In this document: positions 1 to 7,845 of the stretch, piece after piece
Layout of the letters: the number at the start of each line of letters is the position of its first letter
How positions within the stretch are numbered: position 1 is the first letter of the stretch
Source: Desulfocapsaceae bacterium
Lineage (GTDB): Bacteria > Desulfobacterota > Desulfobulbia > Desulfobulbales > Desulfocapsaceae
Assembly: GCA_029934775.1 (NCBI GenBank)
Contig: JAOZLO010000026.1
Location: 1-14,846, forward strand
Direction of reading: 5' to 3'
Length of the DNA: 14,846 nt
Translations under genes and position numbers: made by a program
The notes under the pieces: generated by a model
What the model was told of the DNA's origin: nothing
Seen by the model: the letters and a program-made list of their open reading frames with translations, nothing else
Database searches by the model: none

Positions 1-593
1 GGCACAAAAAACTGATAGATATAACTGACTCAGAAAGTGGGTGAAAGAGGTATTCAATTATCAGAGAATCGAATGACCATTCCTTGAATCGGAGATAAAA
101 AAGTACTACAATAACGATATTAAGTCAATGTATTCCCGTTATTATTGTTTTTTTTGACAATTCAAGCAGGAGCTAAATCGCTAAATATCGGACTAAAAAT
201 CTAAGTTTACTTCTATTAAAAAAACGTGTTGAGAAGTGGAACCGAAAAACTGAACAAGTCGCAAGGTGAAAAATCTGCAACAAATGGATACCTGGCACTC
301 CTCCCAAAGTGACCAGCAAATATAACCTGTCTGTATCTTCTTTTTGAATATGCCCTGAAATAGTTGTAATCTATATAAAGTCCTGCTTTATCGATGTTTC
401 CAGAGGATATTTTATCGACTTATAATGCGTTGGGTGATACTGTATATGTGCAGGGGAGTGATTTTGCTCTTAGTGTAGGGCAGTGCTTCAATTACCATTT
501 TTAGAAGAAATGTAATCAAAAAATAATTCTGAGTGTAGGAAATAATACAGCCACTCTAATAGCATTTATTTACCTTTACCAGAGAGTCCGGTC
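1..593. other. gene-free leader region
   Basis: No convincing gene is visible on either strand. The stretch is AT-rich and full of stops. The best open run is a short plus-strand frame (about 379-504, ATG at 394, TAG at 502-504, 36 codons from the ATG). It reads plausibly as protein but has no clear ribosome binding site and matches nothing I recognise. A perfect TATAAT lies at 421-426 with only a poor -35 match (TTTCCA around 397-402), so a promoter for the kinase gene there is possible but weak. A six-base hairpin (ATAAAG 375-380, CTTTAT 386-391) is probably chance. Confidence 0.5.
107..155 (+). terminator. weak intrinsic-terminator-like hairpin
   Basis: An inverted repeat AATAACG (110-116) / CGTTATT (137-143) with a 20-nt loop is followed after four bases by a run of eight T (148-155). 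The stem is short and AT-rich, so it would be a weak terminator. It would fit an upstream plus-strand gene that ended before the window, but no such gene end is visible here. Confidence 0.25.
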
Positions 594-3500
594 ATGCCAA
601 ACAAACTTAGTTATCAAGAATTAGAACAGCGGGTCTTACGATTAGAGAACGAATCTATTCATCACCTGCGAATTCAAAAAGTTCTTGAGACGAGATTGGA
701 ATTAATGGATTTTGCCCAATCCCACACAATTGATGAGATTTTACGTCAAACACTTGATGAAGTGGAAAAGTCAACAGACAGCATCGTAAGTTTCTATCAT
801 TTTGTTGAGCCGGATCAGAAAACACTGTCTATACAAATGTGGTCAACAGGCACAGTTTCCCGATTCTGCAGAGCAGAAGGAAGTAAATCGCATTACAGCA
901 TCGATAAGGCAGGTGTCTGGGTCGATTGTATACACCACAGACAAGCCGTGATCCACAATGATTATAACTCATTAAAGCATAAAAAGGGATTACCTGAGGG
1001 ACACGCCCCTATAACTCGTGAACTAGTAGTGCCCATCTTCCGTAATGATTGTATCGTTGCTATTTTAGGGGTTGGAAATAAAGAACAGGATTATGATGAT
1101 GGTGATGTAGAAGTAGTTACCAAACTTGCTGATCTTGCCTGGGATATTGTCGAAAGGAAGCAGGAAGAGGCAAAACGTCACAGAAATGAGAAAATTCTCA
1201 AAGTAACTCAAAACATTTCTAACATTGGTGGCTGGCAGTGGAATACTGAGAATGAGGATATGTTTTGGACTGATAAGACCTATCACATCCATGGCATCGA
1301 CCCTGCATCAATCACTCCAGGATCTACAACACATATTTCAAAAAGTCTAGAATGTTACCATCCCAAGGATCGAAAGATTGTTCTCCAGGCATTTGAAACC
1401 TGTAAAAATGAAGGCGTTCCTTATGATCTGACGTTTCCCTTCACTGCCTTTGATGGTACACAAAAATGGATTCGAACTACCGCTCAAGCTGTTGTGAAAG
1501 ATGGCAATATCCGTGAAATAACAGGTAATATCTGTGATATCACTGATCACAAGCAAGCGGAGGAGAAGGAACGTGCATCAAAGGCTTATTTGGATAAAAT
1601 CCTCAACAACATTGGTGACCCTGTATTTGTAAAGGATGACCAACACAGAATGACTCTTGTCAATAATGCTTTTTGTTCCATCTTAGGCCTGACCAAGGGT
1701 GAGATAATCGGCAAAACATTAGCCGAAAATTTGCCTCCAGATGAGATGGAACATTTTTTGAAAATTGACAGGCAAATTCTGGCAGACGGGCAGGAAAATT
1801 TATGCGAGGAGTCGCTTACTGTCAAAGGTGGAAAAAAATTAGCGATTGTAACCAGGAAGACCCGCTATGTAGACGAGAATGGCAATAAGTTCATTATTGG
1901 TGTGATTCGTGACATCACCGAGCGCAAAATGGTGGAAGACTCTCTGGCAGAGAGCGAGAAAAGATTTAAAGCACTTCATGACGCTTCTTTTGGTGGCGTC
2001 ATTATACATGAACAGGGATTAATACTTGATTGTAACCAGGAATTATCCAATATGACAGGCTTTTCCAACGAAGAACTTGTCGGCATGGATGGATTCAAGC
2101 TCATCGAACCGGATTCCCTTGACCTGGTACTGAAAAATATAAAGAGAGGTTATGATCAGGGTTATGAAGTTGAGGGATTGCGTAAAGATGGCTCAGTGTA
2201 TCCTCTGGCGATAAGAGGGAAGAATGTTCATTACAAGGATCGTGAGGTACGGGTAATTGAATTTAGGGATATAACTCGACGTAAGACAGCTGAAAGGGCG
2301 CTGCAAAAGAGTGAGGAGAGGTTTAGAGAGTTGGCTGATCTGCTGCCTCAAACTGTCTTTGAGGTCGATCTGCAGGGTGATTTGAAATATGCAAACCAGA
2401 TGGGATTTGAATCTACAGGATATTCACCCGAAGACATTGAAGAAGGACTGAATGTAAACCAGATAATTGTTCCGAATGACCGTAGCAAATTGGTAAAGAA
2501 TATTGCCAGGATTATTGAAGAAAGAATCGATTCAAACAATGAGTATATGCTTTTAAGAAAGGACGGCACAACTTTTCCGGGCATTATATATTCCCGCCCG
2601 ATGATTCAAAATGATGAGGTTGTTGGTCTGCGGGGAATAGTTGCCGATATTTCAGATAGAAAAAAGATTGAACAGGAAAAAGAAGAACTGGAGTCACATC
2701 TTCGTCAAGCCTATAAAATGGAAGCCATCGGTACTATGGCTGGCGGTATAGCCCACGATTTTAACAATATGCTGGCAATCATCATCGGTAATGCAGATAT
2801 GGCTCTGGATGATGTCCCTGAAAACAATCCAGGGAGGCAAAATATTCAGCAGATTATTCAAGCATCCCAACGGGTAAAAGATCTTGTAAAACAAATTCTC
2901 ATCTTCAGCCGTCAAGCCGATCAGAAGTTACTCCCAATAAAACTCTGCTCGATCATTAAAGACTCACTGAAACTTCTTCGTTCTACTACTCCAACAACAG
3001 TCAGCATAGTGCAAGATTTTAGCGATGAATGTGGTATAATTATGGCTGACATTACACAGATTAACCAGTTGCTTATGAATCTCTGTTCCAATGCAATATA
3101 TGCTATGGATGAGAAAGGAACGCTTGAAGTTAACGGAAAAATGGTTGACCTTGAAGTGAGTGATACTATCTATCAACCTGGCATGAAACCAGGACGCTAT
3201 TTCAAGCTTAGTGTTAGTGATACAGGCATTGGTATTGCGGAAGAAAATAAAGAACGAATATTCGATCCTTTCTATACCACTAAAGATGTTAATGAAGGCA
3301 CCGGAATGGGCTTGTCGATAGTGCTAGGAATTGTGAAAAGCCATAACGGATTTATACAGGCTGACAGTAAGCCAGGAGAAGGAACAGTCTTCACATTATT
3401 TTTCCCAATAATTGAAAATACTCAGCCTCTGGAAAAAGAAGTAGTATCTGATGAATCTCCACAGGGGGATCAGCGAATTCTTTTTGTCGATGATGAAGAA

Positions 3501-3830
3501 ATGCTGGCTGTGATGGGAGGTCGCATGCTTGAACGGCTTGGCTACCATGTAACTGTCAAATCAAGCAGTAATGAAGCACTGGAGACCTTCAAATCTAGTC
3601 CTGAGGCATTTGATCTAGTGATAACTGACCAGAGTATGCCCAACATGTCAGGCGCTGAACTGGCAGTTGGACTGTTAGAAATCAGACCTGATATACCTAT
3701 TATTTTATGTACCGGGTATAGTAAAAAAATTTCCAAGGAAGAAGCAAAAAGACTCGGTATTAGAAAATACCTACAAAAACCTCTCGATAGGAAACAGTTG
3801 GCCAAGTTTGTCAGAGAAGTTTTAGATTAA
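594..3830 (+). CDS. hybrid sensor histidine kinase, GAF-PASx4-HisKA-HATPase-REC
   Basis: A 1078-residue cytoplasmic hybrid kinase. A short coiled coil (about 1-30) is followed by a GAF domain (about 35-190) and four PAS modules (about 200-320, 330-445, 455-565 and 575-690). The PAS modules are separated by linkers of the 'DITxRK' type. The HisKA domain has the phospho-accepting His721 in GGIAHDFNN. The HATPase domain shows the N box around N829-N833, the DTGIG box at 876-880 and the GTGMGLSIV box at 902-910. The C-terminal receiver has the acidic pair D966/D967, acceptor D1012, T1040 and K1062, so the phosphorelay residues are all present. No transmembrane segment or signal peptide is visible, so it should sense an intracellular or diffusible signal through GAF/PAS. 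The ATG at 594 has a GAGAG-type site about eight bases upstream. No output regulator is adjacent; a separate Hpt or response regulator probably acts elsewhere. Style and motifs are typical of Desulfobacteraceae kinases. The ligand is unknown. Confidence 0.95.
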   Translation: MPNKLSYQELEQRVLRLENESIHHLRIQKVLETRLELMDFAQSHTIDEILRQTLDEVEKSTDSIVSFYHFVEPDQKTLSIQMWSTGTVSRFCRAEGSKSHYSIDKAGVWVDCIHHRQAVIHNDYNSLKHKKGLPEGHAPITRELVVPIFRNDCIVAILGVGNKEQDYDDGDVEVVTKLADLAWDIVERKQEEAKRHRNEKILKVTQNISNIGGWQWNTENEDMFWTDKTYHIHGIDPASITPGSTTHISKSLECYHPKDRKIVLQAFETCKNEGVPYDLTFPFTAFDGTQKWIRTTAQAVVKDGNIREITGNICDITDHKQAEEKERASKAYLDKILNNIGDPVFVKDDQHRMTLVNNAFCSILGLTKGEIIGKTLAENLPPDEMEHFLKIDRQILADGQENLCEESLTVKGGKKLAIVTRKTRYVDENGNKFIIGVIRDITERKMVEDSLAESEKRFKALHDASFGGVIIHEQGLILDCNQELSNMTGFSNEELVGMDGFKLIEPDSLDLVLKNIKRGYDQGYEVEGLRKDGSVYPLAIRGKNVHYKDREVRVIEFRDITRRKTAERALQKSEERFRELADLLPQTVFEVDLQGDLKYANQMGFESTGYSPEDIEEGLNVNQIIVPNDRSKLVKNIARIIEERIDSNNEYMLLRKDGTTFPGIIYSRPMIQNDEVVGLRGIVADISDRKKIEQEKEELESHLRQAYKMEAIGTMAGGIAHDFNNMLAIIIGNADMALDDVPENNPGRQNIQQIIQASQRVKDLVKQILIFSRQADQKLLPIKLCSIIKDSLKLLRSTTPTTVSIVQDFSDECGIIMADITQINQLLMNLCSNAIYAMDEKGTLEVNGKMVDLEVSDTIYQPGMKPGRYFKLSVSDTGIGIAEENKERIFDPFYTTKDVNEGTGMGLSIVLGIVKSHNGFIQADSKPGEGTVFTLFFPIIENTQPLEKEVVSDESPQGDQRILFVDDEEMLAVMGGRMLERLGYHVTVKSSSNEALETFKSSPEAFDLVITDQSMPNMSGAELAVGLLEIRPDIPIILCTGYSKKISKEEAKRLGIRKYLQKPLDRKQLAKFVREVLD

Positions 3831-4484
3831 ACCTGACACTATCAGGAATATAGTTTCGTTACTGCTCTCTTCGCCGACGTTTAACCTTGCCTCTGCCAAC
3901 CCTGTTTGACCGTCTCCCGGCTATCCCATAGGAAAAGACAAGATCGTTCTCTTGGGTGTTTACGATGAACCTCAACCACACATATTTCATGGAAGGTTGA
4001 GATTGCCCTTGGACAGTAACGACTTTTGGGATTCTCTTTCAGCACAAATTTGACCCCGTCGCAGATAACTTTAGCTCGAGAGTTTGCTATCTGATTGAGG
4101 TTCGTACTGGTAATATTAATGAAAAAGCCATCAAAACTGGACGGTCAGGTTCGTTGGCTGGAGAGGATGGTTTTCGGTTATTGCGACCCTGGTAGCCAGC
4201 GGGGAGTACTTCTTGGAATTAGTCTCAGAATACGTATCTATCTTTACATGGGGATGGTATTCTTTCTGGTAAATTCCGCGGGGGTTATTGGGCATATCAT
4301 TGTAAACCAGCCACCGGAGAACATGCTTGTATTTATGCGATGTTGTTTTTGTAGGGAGGCATTCCACTGATAGCGGTCTTTGTGACACTGCAGATTTAAC
4401 GCCAGCAGATACTGGGCCGGTATAGAAAATTGGTGGATGTGATAGATACTTGGGAGCGAAAATGCATTTTTAGAGAGGTAATGT
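3831..4484. other. gene-poor stretch with decayed coding traces
   Basis: No intact gene can be supported. On the minus strand two overlapping frames each read like protein for 60-85 codons without a start. One runs from about 4145 to 3885. The other runs from about 4036 to 3860 and ends in a very basic tail rich in Arg/Lys (RRSNR..GRGKVKRRRREQ). On the plus strand, short open pieces in different frames (about 3990-4190, then 4150-4270, then 4395-4480) also look protein-like, including a hydrophobic, aromatic-rich stretch. This pattern suggests an old, frameshifted gene or mobile-element remnant, but I could not identify it. A small hairpin (CCTGA 3832-3836 / TCAGG 3842-3846) directly follows the kinase stop but lacks a T-run. 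Confidence 0.4.
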
Positions 4485-5168
4485 GTGGATCTGAATAGTC
4501 TTGGGATAATCAAGAAAGCCCGAAAGAGCAGCAGCCTTGAACTTACGATTTTAATTGGTGTAGCCTTCATTCTTTCGTTCGTTCCCTTCATCCGAATCCC
4601 TTTTTCCTGGGTTATGACTTACTTTCATGAAATCAGCCACGGTATTGGATCCTTGATAACGGGAGGATCGGTTGTGAAAATTCAACTGCACCTGATGGGT
4701 TCTGGCATATGCTATACAATTGGTGGTATTCGATTTGTGGTTTTGCAAGCTGGGTACGTTGGAGCAGTGGTCTGGGGTATTTTGATTTACCGGATGGCTG
4801 ATGGTATGAGGAAGAAAGGCGTAAATCTCATTGCTGTATTTCTCGCAGTGCTTGTTGCTGTTACAACTATATTGTATGGTAGAGATGTAATTACCTGGAG
4901 TATTCTACTTGTTCTCTTTGGGCTATTTGTCAGCATAGTCAAACTTCATGAACCCTCTTTCGTGAAGCTATCACTAAAATTTGTCGGGGTTTATGTGTTG
5001 CTTGATGCAATACGAGCTCCTTTACAGCTTATTGATGGTAGGCATTATGGTGATGGTGCAAAGCTTTCAGATTTGACTATGATTCCTGAGTTTTTTTGGG
5101 TAGTTTTGTGGATGGTTACAGGGGGGTATGGAGTTTGGTATCTCTGGAAAAGTAGTAGGAAGGCGTAA
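4485..5168 (+). CDS. M50B-type integral membrane metalloprotease family protein
   Basis: A 227-residue membrane protein. A hydrophobic segment (about 20-40) leads into the zinc motif HEISH (48-52), a canonical HExxH, followed by a TGG turn and a glycine-rich beta segment. This is the arrangement of the M50B-like family (PF13398). More membrane segments follow (about 82-103, 114-132, 135-150, 163-180 and the C-terminal end). A distal Asp-containing segment before the last helix (DGAKLSDLTMIP region) fits the position of the third metal ligand. Known relatives are intramembrane or membrane-embedded peptidases, often of unknown substrate. The start is GTG at 4485 with AGAGAGG just upstream; the nearby ATG at 4481 is out of frame and hits a stop after five codons. 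It stands alone between two spacers. The family call is strong; the substrate is unknown. Confidence 0.85.
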   Translation: MDLNSLGIIKKARKSSSLELTILIGVAFILSFVPFIRIPFSWVMTYFHEISHGIGSLITGGSVVKIQLHLMGSGICYTIGGIRFVVLQAGYVGAVVWGILIYRMADGMRKKGVNLIAVFLAVLVAVTTILYGRDVITWSILLVLFGLFVSIVKLHEPSFVKLSLKFVGVYVLLDAIRAPLQLIDGRHYGDGAKLSDLTMIPEFFWVVLWMVTGGYGVWYLWKSSRKA

Positions 5169-5260
5169 AACTGAAAAAATCCCCTGTTTTCGTTCAGGCA
5201 CTAAATTGAATTGTGAAATATTGTGATGTATCTTTACAATCTTAGCTGATTAATCGCTGA

Positions 5261-5338
5261 ATAGTTTTTTACAACAACGAAGAGTTTGGGCCGGTAAGTG
5301 AGCTGGCGAAACTCCGAGATGGTATTCGCGGACAGGCT
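5261..5338. repeat. partial copy of the adjacent MITE-like element
   Basis: This segment repeats the right half of the element at 5345-5481. It shares a T6 run plus similar flank, the exact 16-mer AACGAAGAGTTTGGGC (5276-5291, again at 5443-5458) and an end ATTCGCGGACAGGCT (5324-5338) that matches the other copy's end at 12 of 15 positions. The interval between 16-mer and end is about 24 bases longer than in the other copy, and no left end is visible. Confidence 0.6.
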
Positions 5339-5344
5339 CTTAAA

Positions 5345-5481
5345 AGGTTGTCCGAGAATAGACCTTTTGTTTAAAATCGAGGCATTTCCAAAAAATACGC
5401 GCAGTTATATAGTTAATATTACGAGCATTATTTTTTGCAAATAACGAAGAGTTTGGGCAATAGGGCATTTTCGGACAGCCT
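5345..5481. mobile_element. 137-bp MITE-like element with imperfect terminal inverted repeats
   Basis: The left end AGGTTGTCCGAGAAT (5345-5359) and the reverse complement of the right end ATTTTCGGACAGCCT (5467-5481) agree at 13 of 15 positions. The interior is non-coding and AT-rich and contains the 16-mer shared with 5276-5291. Short length, terminal inverted repeats, no coding capacity and a neighbouring partial copy all fit a non-autonomous miniature element. No clear target-site duplication can be read. The right end lies ten bases before the speD start, so it forms most of the speD leader. Confidence 0.55.
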
Positions 5482-5491
5482 CCTGGTATAA

Positions 5492-5899
5492 ATGGAGTGT
5501 CTTTTGATTATAGGTCAACATTTGTTAATAGAGTGTACAGGGAAACAGGCTCATCTTGACCAAGACCACCTGGAATCTCTTCTGCTCAAAGCAGCGCAGG
5601 CTGGTGGGGCAAAAGTGCTGTCTTCCCATTTTCATTCTTTTGGTGAAAACTTGGGAATTACCGGTGTACTTATCTTAGCGGAGTCTCATATTACTGTGCA
5701 TACATGGCCGGAACTGGGTTATGCTGCATTTGATATTTTCATGTGCGGTGATTGTCGACCGGATTTAGCCGCAAAGGTAATCTCTGATGCAGATAGTTCT
5801 GCAAAGATATCGATAAAATCCTATACACGCAAACAACCAACAGAAACAATCAATCAAAACACATTCCAGCCCGAGACAAATCAAAAGGAAATATTATGA
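5492..5899 (+). CDS. speD: S-adenosylmethionine decarboxylase proenzyme
   Basis: A 135-residue member of the short prokaryotic (SpeH-type) AdoMet decarboxylases. The proenzyme cleaves itself between Glu64 and Ser65 in LAESHITVHTWPE to give a beta and an alpha chain, with Ser65 becoming the catalytic pyruvoyl group. The conserved His70 and Cys85 (MCGDC) are present at the spacing seen in characterised enzymes. The product, decarboxylated AdoMet, is the aminopropyl donor for polyamine synthesis. The C-terminal tail after residue 115 is poorly conserved in character (Thr/Asn/Gln-rich). An in-frame TAA sits immediately before the ATG at 5492, so translation cannot start further upstream; the ribosome binding site is weak (CTCCTGG region). 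The gene overlaps the next one by an ATGA junction, and a spermidine-synthase-like gene lies two genes downstream, which supports the role. No ornithine or arginine decarboxylase is in the window. Confidence 0.95.
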   Translation: MECLLIIGQHLLIECTGKQAHLDQDHLESLLLKAAQAGGAKVLSSHFHSFGENLGITGVLILAESHITVHTWPELGYAAFDIFMCGDCRPDLAAKVISDADSSAKISIKSYTRKQPTETINQNTFQPETNQKEIL

Positions 5900-6657
5900 C
5901 AAGAACTGTGGGCTTATTTTTGCTTTTGCTAAGCCTGATTGCGCTGGTTGCCTGTACTTCAAAAGAGCAATTGGCAATGGAGCAGCTGAATGAGGCTATC
6001 AGGCAGACTGAGCGCGATGTAACTCAATTAGGAGTGCATATTGATAAGGGGCATATTGCCAATACACGCAAGCTGATGGATTATGGTGGAGCTGTAAAAG
6101 CTCTGGTGGTGGACCAACCTCCTGAACTGGCAACCTTGGTGGATACATTGACTTTGGATGCAACCAGCAAAGGGCCAATATATACTGGGCTAAAGGCCAG
6201 GTTAGCCGATGCGAAGGCCAATCATAAAACCGTCAAAGGGTTACCAATGATACAAAGTGCCCTTGACGAACTGTATGCTATCCGGGAAGCCAGTAAGATG
6301 GATAACTACGGCTGGATGCTAACTGATCCGATTAACGTATTGGCCGATATGTCAGAGGGGAAATTGGTTCGAGTTGAATCTATGAGTAAAGAGGCCAGCC
6401 TGAAAGCCAATAACGCACAGGACTTTGGTGCCGGTAGCCAGTTGGTGGGCAACCCTTCTTACGGTCAATGGAATCAAAACTCAAATGGACAATCGTTTTG
6501 GCATTGGTATGGCCAGTACGCCTTTTTTACAAGCATGTTTCGTCAGCCTATCTACTATGGTGGCTGGTCTCGTCATCGAGACTTCAGTTATTACAATGAA
6601 GCAGGGCGGTATCATTACACCTCTCCTGGCCAGAAAAAAGCAAACATGAAGACATAA
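5896..6657 (+). CDS. envelope lipoprotein of the YjfM-like position, interrupted by an in-frame stop
   Basis: A lipoprotein signal peptide is clear: basic start, hydrophobic run and lipobox LVAC with Cys20. The following 150 residues look helical (several Glu/Gln/Lys-rich stretches). They are followed by an aromatic segment rich in Trp/Tyr (about 205-235, with HWYGQYAFF and YYGGW). No enzyme motif is seen. The start ATG overlaps the speD stop (ATGA) and has AAGGA about six bases upstream. The reading frame ends at TAA 6655-6657, but the same frame then stays open for 77 more sense codons to TAG 6889-6891 and reads like the natural C-terminus (see next entry), so the intact gene would be 5896-6891, 331 codons. 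By position it corresponds to the YjfM (DUF1190) lipoprotein next to DUF350 in E. coli, but I do not claim homology. Probably a nonsense mutation or sequence error; a truncated lipoprotein may still be made. Confidence 0.75.
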   Translation: MTRTVGLFLLLLSLIALVACTSKEQLAMEQLNEAIRQTERDVTQLGVHIDKGHIANTRKLMDYGGAVKALVVDQPPELATLVDTLTLDATSKGPIYTGLKARLADAKANHKTVKGLPMIQSALDELYAIREASKMDNYGWMLTDPINVLADMSEGKLVRVESMSKEASLKANNAQDFGAGSQLVGNPSYGQWNQNSNGQSFWHWYGQYAFFTSMFRQPIYYGGWSRHRDFSYYNEAGRYHYTSPGQKKANMKT

Positions 6658-6891
6658 CAAAAGGCGAGGCAGAAATTCAAGAAAAGTGGGCAATCATTCA
6701 CTAGCCCATATGCAAAAAGTAAAACTGGTTCGGCTCGTGCAACTATGAAGTCCCGAAAGATGGCCCAATCTTTTAGCAGTTCTTATGCAAAAAGTGGAAA
6801 TAGTACCAAATTTTCAAAACCTTTTGGCTCGGCAGGGTCTCGTAACTCATCATCCAGTACTTCGCGCAGTTTTAGCGGTGGTGGAAAATAG
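6658..6891 (+). pseudogene. in-frame C-terminal continuation of the lipoprotein gene after TAA
   Basis: Directly after TAA 6655-6657 the same frame is open to TAG 6889-6891. It encodes a Lys/Gln-rich helix-like piece, then a Ser/Lys/Gly-rich tail with two related blocks, QSFTSPYAKSKTGS and QSFSSSYAKSGNS, and a final Ser/Arg/Gly run ending SFSGGGK. This low-complexity basic tail continues the composition of the end of the upstream part. The TAG is 16 bases before the DUF350 start, a normal operon spacing, whereas the TAA would leave a 250-base gap. These facts argue that the segment belongs to the lipoprotein. No separate start codon with a ribosome binding site is evident. Confidence 0.7.
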
Positions 6892-6907
6892 ATAAAGGAT
6901 AATAGAT

Positions 6908-7807
6908 ATGTTAAATAGTTTGTCTGTTTCAGGATTAGCTTGGCAGTTGGCCGTGCTCGCCATTGATTTAGGAATCGCCATCATTGCTCTAAGCTCATTG
7001 CGCTATCTGCAAGGGTTGATGGCGGGTGTTAATAGCACACATGAGTTATCAAAAAAAGATAACTTTGCTTTTGGTGTCTCAATTTCCGGTAACGCCTTGG
7101 CACTTGGCCTGATAATGGCGGGTGTTGTTACAGGTGAAGCTTTGCCCAGTTTGCTGGATGAAGCGATCAATGTCAGTTTGTATGCGCTGCTTGGGATAGT
7201 ATTGCTTAAAATTGGCACCCTCATTAACGATAAAGTCATTTTTCACACCTTCTCGCTAAAGGAACAGGTAAAAGCAGAAAATATGGCTGCAGGAACAGTG
7301 CAGGCAGCCAACTTTATAGCGCTCGGTATTATTATAAATGCCGCCATCAAATGGGTAGAGTCCGATAGTTTGATAGGTATGCTGTCTGTGGTTGTTATAT
7401 TCGTATTGGTGCAGCTTTTGATGTTGGCGGTGACTAGAATTCGCAGCAGTATTTATCAAAAGAAACACAACGGTCATGTTTGGCAGGTTGCGCTGGAGCA
7501 GGGAAATACGGCGCTGGCGATCCGGTATAGCGGCCATATTATCAGTACTGCTTTGGCGGTGGGCGCGGCCGGTGGGTTGGTGGGTTATTTGCAGAGCGCC
7601 ATTTGGATGTCGGCTATGTATTGGTTTGGTACCTCTCTCGTTATCATGCTGGTCTTGATTCTGTTGAGCAGTTTTGCGGGACGAATTGTCCTTGCAGGTA
7701 TCAACTGTTCAGAGGAAGTAGATAAACAGCGAAATTTGGGAGTTGCCTATATCGAGGCAGCGATCTATGTGGCGGTTGCTTTAATTATTTACGCGTTGAT
7801 GAGTTGA
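6908..7807 (+). CDS. DUF350 (YjfL-like) integral membrane protein
   Basis: A 299-residue polytopic membrane protein with about eight hydrophobic helices. It contains two copies of the DUF350 pattern. Each copy has an amphipathic segment with a polar-aliphatic motif (FAFGVSISGNALALG around 53-67; LAIRYSGHIISTALAVG around 203-219). Each then has a helix after a charged loop (KAENMAAGTVQAANFIALG around 122-140; KQRNLGVAYIEAAIYVAVA around 273-291). The internal duplication is typical of longer DUF350 proteins. Function is not established; the family recurs beside PspA-type and polyamine-synthesis genes. The ATG at 6908 has AAAGGA eight bases upstream. It sits 16 bases after the lipoprotein frame's TAG and 38 bases before the spermidine-synthase-like gene, so it is surely in the same operon. 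Transport or small-molecule channel roles are possible but unsupported. Confidence 0.85.
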   Translation: MLNSLSVSGLAWQLAVLAIDLGIAIIALSSLRYLQGLMAGVNSTHELSKKDNFAFGVSISGNALALGLIMAGVVTGEALPSLLDEAINVSLYALLGIVLLKIGTLINDKVIFHTFSLKEQVKAENMAAGTVQAANFIALGIIINAAIKWVESDSLIGMLSVVVIFVLVQLLMLAVTRIRSSIYQKKHNGHVWQVALEQGNTALAIRYSGHIISTALAVGAAGGLVGYLQSAIWMSAMYWFGTSLVIMLVLILLSSFAGRIVLAGINCSEEVDKQRNLGVAYIEAAIYVAVALIIYALMS

Positions 7808-7845
7808 AAAATGTATACGCTCTATCTGTTTCCAGTTGATTTACA

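Noticed and set aside
379..504. Short plus-strand frame that reads plausibly as protein
   Set aside because: Only about 40 codons, no ribosome binding site, no recognisable family; kept as a remark in the leader entry.
5261..5481. CRISPR array
   Set aside because: Only two diverged repeat copies with unequal spacing and inverted ends; no regular spacers and no cas genes.
6655..6657. Pyrrolysine or selenocysteine at the lipoprotein stop
   Set aside because: The codon is TAA, which neither system decodes; mutation or sequence error is simpler.
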